Origin: GCA-2746605 sp963704835
GTDB lineage: Bacteria; Bacteroidota; Ignavibacteria; Ignavibacteriales; Melioribacteraceae
NCBI GenBank assembly: GCA_963704835.1
Contig: CAVPHW010000013.1
Location: 1 to 64,000, forward strand
Direction of reading: 5' to 3'
Length of the DNA: 64,000 bases
Shown: positions 57,433-64,000 of the stretch, piece by piece
Layout: the number at the start of each line of letters is the position of its first letter
How positions within the stretch are numbered: position 1 is the first letter of the stretch
Translations under genes and position numbers: made by a program
Notes under the pieces: generated by a model
Told to the model about the DNA's origin: nothing
The model's database searches: none
What the model saw: only the letters and a program-made list of their open reading frames with translations

Positions 57433-57460
57433 ATAAAAAATGCCGATCAAAGTCGGCATT
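57433..57460 (-). terminator. Terminator of the repeat-protein gene
   Basis: Read on the minus strand: AATGCCGA, loop CTTTGA, TCGGCATT and then a T run. It lies about 40 bases after the stop at 57502. Confidence 0.85.
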
Positions 57461-57501
57461 TCTCAAATATTAAGTTTAGTCACCTTACAGAATAATTACA
57501 G

Positions 57502-58323
57502 TTATTTGTTTTCTTCTTTCTCAATCTCTTTAATAATAATTTTTTTATGTTTTTTCCCATCAATTGATTTTTCCTCGATTGTCATTTTATCTTCACTTTC
57601 CATTTTTTCCAAATATTCATCAGCCTCTTTTCCTTGGTATGTTTCAACTTTTTCTTCACCATCTTTTTTAGTTTTTACAGTTACTGTTTTTACATCATTT
57701 TCAATTTTAACTTCTACTTTTTTCTCAATGTTTTTTGTTCCTTTTCCAACCCAAATATTGTCTGCTTCTCCATCCTCATCCGATTCAATTTCTATAATCA
57801 TTTCACCTTTTTTATTCATTTTCTCAATATACTCATCTGCTTCTTTCCCTTTATATGTTTCAACTTTTTCTTCACCATTTTCGGTTGTAGTAACTGTAAT
57901 TGTTTTTTCACCGTTTTCATCTTCAACATTGACTTTTATTTTTTTCATCCCTTCATGATTATCATCTTCATCCATAAACATTAGCATTTTATTTCCATGA
58001 CCTTTATGTTTAATAATATGCTTTTCACCATTCTCTGATTTGAAGACCATTACATTATCACCATCAATATCAAAGTCAACATCATCATCTGAAATCCAAT
58101 GTACTTTTTTCTCAATAGTTTTAGCATGGAATTTTTTTAATAATTGATTTGCTTCCTCTCCCTCAAAAGTAACATCCCCTTCACTGGTCGAAATTACTAT
58201 TTTTGTTGCTTCACTTTTTATTTTACTCAGTTTATCTTTAATAGATTTGTTTTCTTGTGCTGATAAAAAATTTGCAGCTAGAAACAAAAGTATGAGTGTG
58301 ATTGTTAATGATTTAGTTTTCAT
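57502..58323 (-). CDS. Secreted acidic/lysine-rich repeat protein beside a two-component system
   Basis: The 273-residue protein begins with a signal peptide (TITLILLFLAANFLSAQ). Its mature part is extremely rich in Lys and Glu and carries a repeated module. KTITVTTTENGEEKVETY then KGKEADEYIEKM recurs as KTVTVKTKKDGEEKVETY then QGKEADEYLEKM, and a diverged first copy is VISTSEGDVTFEGEEANQ. Between the modules are acidic stretches (DEDDNHEGMK, ESDEDGEADN) that could bind cations. No family recognised. It is divergent from a histidine kinase and response-regulator pair, and three 10-bp repeats lie between them, so it is a likely target of that system. Confidence 0.7.
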   Translation of the reverse strand: MKTKSLTITLILLFLAANFLSAQENKSIKDKLSKIKSEATKIVISTSEGDVTFEGEEANQLLKKFHAKTIEKKVHWISDDDVDFDIDGDNVMVFKSENGEKHIIKHKGHGNKMLMFMDEDDNHEGMKKIKVNVEDENGEKTITVTTTENGEEKVETYKGKEADEYIEKMNKKGEMIIEIESDEDGEADNIWVGKGTKNIEKKVEVKIENDVKTVTVKTKKDGEEKVETYQGKEADEYLEKMESEDKMTIEEKSIDGKKHKKIIIKEIEKEENK

Positions 58324-58406
58324 TTGAATCCTCCGAATGATTTATAAAAGTGTAATTCTTGTACAATGAAAATAAACTATTGTGTCATCAAATATTCTTA
58401 AAACAA

Positions 58407-58434
58407 TGTTAATTGATGTTAAAAAATGTTAAAA
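58407..58434. promoter_or_regulatory. Three TGTTAA direct repeats with 10-bp period
   Basis: TGTTAA occurs at 58407, 58417 and 58427, exactly 10 bases apart, in the divergent gap between the repeat-protein gene and the histidine kinase. OmpR-family regulators bind as dimers to such direct repeats, and the regulator encoded here is of that family. Confidence 0.65.
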
Positions 58435-58472
58435 TCGGGTAATTGACCTAGAGAAGAGATAATTTTAACTCC

Positions 58473-60026
58473 ATGAAAAATAAATCCTTAAAAATAATTG
58501 TTTCACTTATAACGTTTGCAGTTATCGGGTTAATTGCAATCCAATTTTATTGGATCAATCTGGCATTGAATTTAGAAGAAGAAAAATTTAATAAAAATGT
58601 TGCAAATGCTCTAACTGATTTGACAAAATCTTTAGAGAATAAAGAGGCTACAAGATTTTTAATAAGAAATTTACCCTTAAAAGATAGCACTAGATTGGTA
58701 ATTGTTAGTGAGAATCTAGAAAATGGAGAGTCAAAATCAGATTCAAATATAAGTTCAAATATTCATAGAATAATAATGTCTGGAGAAGGAAGAGAATCCA
58801 ATATCGAATATGAAATAAATACAACCATTGATACTAACCTAAATAGTGTAATAGTACGCAAAAATGTAAATGTTAGGAGTGATAGTTCTTATTCTAAATC
58901 GTTTGTATGGAATACCAATATGGACAGCTTAATAAATAAGAAAACAAAAATAATTGAGAATGTTTTTGAGGAATTAATAGTAACCGAAAAAGAGGGTGAT
59001 ATTTTAAAGAGAATAGACGATGCACAATTGGATTCTCTATTAGATAACCAACTCAATAATTATGGAATTAGAAGTGATTATGAATTTGGAGTTATTAATA
59101 ATGATAGCTTAATATTTGGGGGACTTCAAGAAAATAATGCAAAGCTTTTTAATTCTGAATATAAAATAAAACTTTTCCCAAATGACATTATCAAAAACCA
59201 AAACTATCTTGTTGTCAATTTCCCACAAAAAGAGTCCATACTATTAAAATCAATCTGGTGGATTTTATTGTTATCCGTAATTCTAACATTATTGATAATC
59301 ATTCTATTTTATTCAAGTATAAAAATGTTGATAAAGCAAAAAAAGATTACAGAAATCAAAAATGATTTGTTAAATAATATTACTCACGAGTTTAAAACGC
59401 CAATATCCACAATATTTTTGGCCGCTGATGTTATGGGAGAAGAAAAAATAACTGATTTACATAAATATACAAGTATTATTAAAACGGAATCCAAACGATT
59501 AACTGATATGGTTGAAAATATTTTATCAGCTGCAGAATTACAAACAGGTGAGATAAAATTAAATAAAACAAAAGAAGATGTTCATAGAATAATTAAGGAG
59601 ACGACAGACAAATTTGAGCTTTCTATGATCAGCAAAAAAGGAAATTTTGTTTTTGATTTTAGAGCAACTGATTCAGTATTATCTTTTGATAAAAATCAGT
59701 TTACAAACGCCTTAAGTAATTTGATTGAAAATGGAATTAAGTATAATATATCAAACCCGGAAATTAAAATTTCAACTATGAACAGTAAAAAAGATTTTGA
59801 AATAGTAATTGAGGATAACGGAATTGGTATTGACAAAAAAAATTGGGAAAAAATATTTGAAACATTTTATCGAGTTCCGACTGGAAACATACATAATGTT
59901 AAGGGAAATGGAGTGGGGCTAAGTCTTGTAAAGAAAATTGTAGAGGCTCATTGCGGAACTATAAAACTGCAAAGCGAAAAGAATAAAGGAACAAAATTTA
60001 TAATTAATTTCCCTAAAATATTATGA
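58473..60026 (+). CDS. Sensor histidine kinase
   Basis: The 517-residue protein has an N-terminal span (IIVSLITFAVIGLIAIQFYW), a periplasmic region of about 230 residues without a recognised sensor fold, and a second span (SIWWILLLSVILTLLIIILF). The cytoplasmic kinase core follows: H-box NNITHEFKTPISTIF near residue 305, N-box NALSNLIENGIKYN, G1 EDNGIGID and G2 GNGVGLSLVKKIV. There is no HAMP or PAS domain between the span and the H-box. It phosphorylates the regulator whose gene overlaps its stop by four bases. The stimulus is unknown. Confidence 0.93.
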   Translation: MKNKSLKIIVSLITFAVIGLIAIQFYWINLALNLEEEKFNKNVANALTDLTKSLENKEATRFLIRNLPLKDSTRLVIVSENLENGESKSDSNISSNIHRIIMSGEGRESNIEYEINTTIDTNLNSVIVRKNVNVRSDSSYSKSFVWNTNMDSLINKKTKIIENVFEELIVTEKEGDILKRIDDAQLDSLLDNQLNNYGIRSDYEFGVINNDSLIFGGLQENNAKLFNSEYKIKLFPNDIIKNQNYLVVNFPQKESILLKSIWWILLLSVILTLLIIILFYSSIKMLIKQKKITEIKNDLLNNITHEFKTPISTIFLAADVMGEEKITDLHKYTSIIKTESKRLTDMVENILSAAELQTGEIKLNKTKEDVHRIIKETTDKFELSMISKKGNFVFDFRATDSVLSFDKNQFTNALSNLIENGIKYNISNPEIKISTMNSKKDFEIVIEDNGIGIDKKNWEKIFETFYRVPTGNIHNVKGNGVGLSLVKKIVEAHCGTIKLQSEKNKGTKFIINFPKIL

Positions 60027-60709
60027 ATAAGAAAAAAATATTATTAGTAGAAGATGATATCAATCTCGGATCCATACTTTGTGATTTTCTGATAATTAAA
60101 AAGTTTGAAGTGGACTTGTGCAAAAATGGAAACGAAGGTTTTGAAAGTTTCCAGAAAAACAAATATGATATATGTATTCTTGACGTTATGATGCCCAGAA
60201 AGGATGGATTTACTTTAGCCAAAGAAATTAGAGCTGTTAATAAAAATGTTCCAATAATATTTCTCACCGCCAAATCGATGTTAAACGATAAGGTGGAAGG
60301 ATTTAATATTGGCGCAGATGATTATATTACGAAACCCTTCAATACAGAAGAATTGATTTTAAGAATTAATGCGATTATTAGAAGATCTTCCAATAATATA
60401 AATGAAAGTGAACTATTTGAAATTGGCAAATATGAATTTGATTATAAAAAAAGGTTGCTATCAATAAATAAAAAATCAAGAACACTTACCTCAAAAGAAA
60501 CTGAGCTTCTTAAACTTTTATGTGTTAATAATAATTCTACTTTAACGCGAGAAACGGCTCTCACTTACATTTGGAAGAATGATAATTATTTTACTTCAAG
60601 AAGTATGGATGTGTATATAACTAAATTGAGAAATTTCCTGAAAGAAGATAAATCAATTGAAATAGTTAATGTACATGGCGTTGGATTCATGTTGATGATA
60701 AATTCTTAG
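60023..60709 (+). CDS. OmpR-family response regulator
   Basis: The 228-residue protein has a receiver domain with the acidic pocket in LLVEDDINLG, the phosphorylated Asp in CILDVMMPRKDG and Lys in FLTAKS. A winged-helix DNA-binding domain follows (LTSKETELLKLL, TSRSMDVYITKLRNFLKE, VHGVGFMLMI). It should bind direct repeats near its targets, of which the TGTTAA triplet upstream of its own operon is a candidate. The start overlaps the kinase stop (ATGA), so synthesis is coupled. Confidence 0.94.
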   Translation: MNKKKILLVEDDINLGSILCDFLIIKKFEVDLCKNGNEGFESFQKNKYDICILDVMMPRKDGFTLAKEIRAVNKNVPIIFLTAKSMLNDKVEGFNIGADDYITKPFNTEELILRINAIIRRSSNNINESELFEIGKYEFDYKKRLLSINKKSRTLTSKETELLKLLCVNNNSTLTRETALTYIWKNDNYFTSRSMDVYITKLRNFLKEDKSIEIVNVHGVGFMLMINS

Positions 60710-60770
60710 TCTTTCTCACAATCAGGCTCGTACTTAGAAAAAATAATTAGGATTAAGAGCAATTGTAAAA

Positions 60771-62078
60771 TTAGTTATGACCAAAACTATTCTTAATTTT
60801 ATTGAAAGGGAAAGACAAATAAACAACTGCACAAATTCTTCCTACAATAAAAGAAAGCATAGCTGAAGTTGCACCATCTAAATCAAAATATTTGATCGAA
60901 ATAAAAAGTGTAAGTATAATAATAGAAACTTCAATGATTGTTGCAAAAGTAATGGGGGATGTATTTTTAAATGTAACAAGTAGTGCTCTTTGAAAAGAAA
61001 TAAGAACAGTCAAAGCCGGCATAATAGAAATAATAATTACTGGAATATGTACAAACTCAGTTAAAGTATCTGAGAGTCCGGAAATATTATTAAACCAAAT
61101 TACAGATAGGGGAGTAATTGCAATTATTATTAAAGTCGTTCCCAAAATTAATCCTAACTTTTTTGCAAAATTTGCAAGCTGAGTATAATTTTCTCCTTTA
61201 GCTCCAATAAGTGCAATACCAACTTCTTGATAGGAAAGGCCTAGACTTCTAAATATAAAGACTAAAGAATTAATTACTGGGAGAACAGCAAGGGATTCCA
61301 AAGACATTCTGCCTTGACCAATAAAAAATGTAACCATTGGGTGCACGCCTAATCCAATTAAGGAAGTTAAGGCAAGTGGATAATAAAAATGCAAAATTTC
61401 TTTATATGATAAATTTTGCTCTGAAATTAAACTATCCTTTTTAATTTTTACTAGAATTCCATTAGCCATAAATCGACTGGCAATTGCTTCTGAAACAACT
61501 GCAATTGATAGCGCCGAAGCTCCAATAACTGCTCCATCCAATTTAGTAAAATAGTATAATGAAATTGAAGCTAACAGCATCATGAATAATCTTACAATTG
61601 TTCCGTAAGCAACTCTTCTGGTGAGATTATTCCTAATCATTATTCCTTGATAAAACCTGCGATAACCAATTGCCCCTGGCCATGGAAGCAATACAAAGAA
61701 TGCTTTGTAGGTTAATTGTTCAACTTCGGGAGTAAGGTTGATCAAGTCAATCGCAATAAAATCAAAAATAGAAGGTATTAAAATTATCAGCATAATTCCG
61801 GTTATAAGACCGCTTATAGCAAAATTAAAATTCCTAAGCTTCTTAAATGAACAGTAGTCTTTAACTAATGCGGTTGCCGCACTCATCATCATAATTACAG
61901 GTGCTTCAATAATTAGCGCAAAAGAAAATGCAACACCATAGGCGGCCAAGTTATATTTGGGATCTACCAAACGTGCAATAATTGCAGCAAGAAAGGGTCC
62001 TTCCATTGACATCATTAACCAAGTGGCAGCTAAAGGAAGCCAAAACTTAAATATCTTTTTGTTTGAGAGAATTTCCAA
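60771..62078 (-). CDS. MATE-like multispan transporter
   Basis: The 435-residue hydrophobic protein has about 12 spans and the two-bundle pattern of MATE/MOP-superfamily carriers (FWLPLAATWLMMSMEGPFLA at the start; FYYPLALTSLIGLGVHPMV at the start of the second bundle). It lacks the strict motifs of known drug-exporting MATE proteins and may belong to a diverged or ANKH-like branch. The substrate is unknown. It is on the same strand as the ABC-2 permease genes, about 80 bases downstream of them. Confidence 0.65.
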   Translation of the reverse strand: MEILSNKKIFKFWLPLAATWLMMSMEGPFLAAIIARLVDPKYNLAAYGVAFSFALIIEAPVIMMMSAATALVKDYCSFKKLRNFNFAISGLITGIMLIILIPSIFDFIAIDLINLTPEVEQLTYKAFFVLLPWPGAIGYRRFYQGIMIRNNLTRRVAYGTIVRLFMMLLASISLYYFTKLDGAVIGASALSIAVVSEAIASRFMANGILVKIKKDSLISEQNLSYKEILHFYYPLALTSLIGLGVHPMVTFFIGQGRMSLESLAVLPVINSLVFIFRSLGLSYQEVGIALIGAKGENYTQLANFAKKLGLILGTTLIIIAITPLSVIWFNNISGLSDTLTEFVHIPVIIISIMPALTVLISFQRALLVTFKNTSPITFATIIEVSIIILTLFISIKYFDLDGATSAMLSFIVGRICAVVYLSFPFNKIKNSFGHN

Positions 62079-62156
62079 AGATGTAATTCTTATTAAAGTA
62101 TGATTAGAAATTGTAAAGATATGCTTTAGAAGCTAAAAGAAATAGTACAAAATACG

Positions 62157-63288
62157 CTAGTCGAGTTTTTTCCTAAACCTCAATGAACTGAATAATAAAA
62201 TTACAGAGCCCATAAAAAATAAAACAGCTACTTCTTGCCAAAGATCAGCAAAACCAATTCCTTTAAGTACAACTCCTCTAATAATTGTAATGAAGTATCT
62301 AAGTGGAATAAAATAGCTTATGTATTGTAAAATTGGTGGCATGTTTTCGATTGGGAATGCAAACCCTGACAAGTAAACCATGGGCATCATAATTGCAAAA
62401 ATTGCTATCATCATTGCTTGTTGCTGAGTTTTTGAAATTGTTGATACAAATAGTCCAAGCCCAAGAGTAGACAAAATGTAAAAAAATGAGGCAACAAATA
62501 AGAATGTTGTACTTCCTCTTACTGGAATACTAAACAGAACACCCATCATTGTAATAACAAGTACCACAGAAATGAATCCCAAAATAATAAATGGTACTAA
62601 CTTTCCAATAATCAATTGATACGATTTTATTGGAGTAACAATTATTTGTTCCAGTGTTCCTATTTCTTTTTCTTTTACTACAGCTAGAGAAGTCAATATT
62701 AAAGTAATTATACTAAGGAGCAAAGCAACAATTGCTGGTACCATAAAATATCTTGTTTTAAGATATGGATTGTACCAAGTTCTAACTTCTGGTGTAATTT
62801 GACCAACAGGAAGTACTTTTAATCCTTTTTGATCTCTATAATCCAAAATAATATTTCGGGAATATTCAGAAATAATTTTTGTAATATGGCCAGCAGCTAT
62901 AGAAGCAGTATTTCCATCTGAGCCATCAAATATTGCCTGCAATTTGACGGATTCTCTTCTAGCTATTTTTTTTGAAAAATCTTTGAGGAATTACAAACCC
63001 AACCAATACATTAGCTTTATCTATTTGATTGGAGAGTTCTTCATAATTATCTGCATAATAATCAATTGAAAAAAAACCGGAACTTTCAAACCTTTCAATA
63101 AAATTACGACTTGATTCAGTCTTATCCTGATCCATAAATAAAATATGAACATTATTAACATCAAGTGTAGCGGCGTATCCCAAAAAAAGTAACTGTACAA
63201 TTGGTGCGATCAAGACAATTCCAAACATTTTAGGATCACGCTTAAATTGCAAAAACTCTTTTTTGATTATATGTAGAATGATATTCAT
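62157..63288 (-). CDS. ABC-2 type permease, second of a pair (frame broken near 62955)
   Basis: The joined frame gives about 377 residues with the YhhJ/YbhR layout. There is an N-terminal span (MFGIVLIAPIVQLLFLGYAA), a large periplasmic loop (NVHILFMDQDKTESSRNFIE), and five C-terminal spans preceded by the conserved VKEKEIGTLEQIIVTPIKSY. The subunit exports drugs or other substrates with an ATPase and an HlyD-like adaptor, both expected just outside the window. It follows the preceding permease by 3 bases. The break is a one-base change between GFVIPQRF and ARRESVKLQ. Confidence 0.85.
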
Positions 63289-63291
63289 TGA

Positions 63292-64000
63292 TTATGCTTG
63301 ATTTTCTTTCTTATTAAAAATTATGCTTGCCAATAAAAGCATTATAAACGCAAATAATAATAGATATAAAATCTGGTCCCAAATTGCGCCCATTCCAACA
63401 CCGCGCAAAATTATTGCTCTCAATATTTTAATGTAGAATTTTGCTGGAGTTATATTTGTAATTATTTGAATTAAAGGCGGCATACTCTCAATTGGAAAAA
63501 TAAACCCAGAAAGAATAACAGATGGAAGAAGTGATGCAAAGGTTCCCAGGGTAAAAGCAATTTGCTGAGAATCAGAAACTGTTGAAATAAATATACCAAT
63601 ACTTGTTGATGTAAATAAAAAGATCAAAGTAGTAGATTGCTAAAAGCAAATAGTTCCCTTTAACTTCAACATCAAATAAAAAGTAGCCAACTATTAAAAT
63701 GAATAAAGCATTAAACAATGCCAATGTGATATATGGAAATGTTTTACCGAGCAGTAATTCTAATGTTTTTATTGGCGAGACATTTATCTGTTCAATTGTT
63801 CCTCTTTCTTTTTCTCTCACCAAGGACAATGAAACACTAATCACAGCAGTAATAACTAAGATCATTGCTATTAGTCCAGGTATTAGAAATCTAGTAGTTT
63901 TTAAATCTTTGTTAAACCAAAAAATTGGGTTAAAATCAAACGGTATGTAGGACTTTAAACCTTTTTGGGCTAGTAGCTTTTCTGTTTTCTTAGCATTAAA
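63292..64000 (-). CDS. ABC-2 type permease, first of a pair (5' end outside window, frame broken near 63620)
   Basis: This partial protein shows the end of a periplasmic loop (LKSYIPFDFNPIFWFN), a span (LIPGLIAMILVITAVISVSL), the motif VREKERGTIEQINVSPIKTL and further spans (TLGTFASLLPSVILSGFIFP). It is the paralogue of the permease gene that begins three bases after its stop. Paired ABC-2 permeases of this kind form the membrane dimer of YbhFSR-like exporters. One base change near 63620 joins the two parts. Confidence 0.82.

Noticed and set aside
57634..57984. Long plus-strand frames opposite the charged repeat protein
   Set aside because: They are the low-complexity antisense of a Lys/Glu-rich gene, which always reads as Phe/Ser-rich.
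1..64000. CRISPR array, tRNA, rRNA or insertion sequence
   Set aside because: No regularly spaced short repeats, cloverleaf, rRNA segment or transposase was recognised; the tandem repeats found are coding or REP-like.

Overview
The window is about 64 kb of AT-rich bacterial DNA that reads like a member of the Ignavibacteria or a close relative in the Bacteroidota/Chlorobiota (FCB) group. Supporting signs are a type IX secretion sorting domain, a TonB receptor with a carboxypeptidase-regulatory-like N-terminus, a DUF5916-type barrel remnant, a CrtYcd-type lycopene cyclase and a fused Kgd-type 2-oxoglutarate dehydrogenase. The clearest promoters are TTGACA-N17-TATATT, unlike the TTTG/TAnnTTTG promoters of Bacteroidota proper. 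This placement is inference. No tRNA, rRNA, CRISPR array, insertion sequence or photosynthesis gene was seen.

Layout. 1-6.6 kb: housekeeping and accessory genes (S9 peptidase end, acetyltransferase, MFS exporter, a broken barrel gene, a periplasmic nucleotidase, a cold-shock protein). 6.8-20.5 kb, minus strand: a carotenoid region. It holds a CrtU-type carotene desaturase/methyltransferase, a UbiE-like methyltransferase, a Rieske oxygenase, a carbonic anhydrase plus SulP pair, crtYcd, crtB, crtI, a secreted protein with six DUF4397-like domains, an SRPBCC protein, a fasciclin protein and a DUF4397 lipoprotein. 20.9-26.8 kb, plus strand: a CarH-type B12-dependent MerR photoreceptor regulator, then short-chain dehydrogenase, FAD oxidoreductase, DUF2867 epimerase, glutathione peroxidase, CIA30 and a lipoprotein. 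26.9-30.5 kb: kgd. 30.6-36.2 kb: a dihaem cytochrome c (plus), and on the minus strand a TonB receptor, class II photolyase and folE. 36.5-42.2 kb: carA, a porin-like gene and carB. 42.2-47.2 kb: PCuAC and SCO copper proteins, a GH20 enzyme and an SDR. 47.4-53.9 kb: a DUF3109 protein, rpoN, an ICMT-like methyltransferase, a parvulin, hslV and hslU. 54-57.4 kb: hypothetical genes, radA and an MlaF-like ATPase. 57.5-60.7 kb: a repeat protein divergent from a two-component system. 60.8-64 kb: a MATE-like transporter and two ABC-2 permeases.

The main result is a candidate light-controlled regulon. The region between the carotenoid operon and carH carries TTGTCTA/TTGTCAA units in exact 11-bp register around the carotenoid promoter, and two more at the carH promoter, which looks leaderless. 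The same paired unit in the same promoter geometry lies before the TonB receptor that precedes photolyase and folE. This would join pigment synthesis, surface proteins, peroxide defence, DNA photorepair and an outer-membrane receptor under one B12 photoreceptor. The carotenoid genes could make an aromatic carotenoid, which would matter for biomarker interpretation if the host is not a phototroph.

Caution: many genes, most densely between 8 and 31 kb, are split by one-base indels, usually in short homopolymers, yet the joined frames give normal full-length proteins. I read most as assembly consensus errors and annotate such genes as single CDS with the break positions given.
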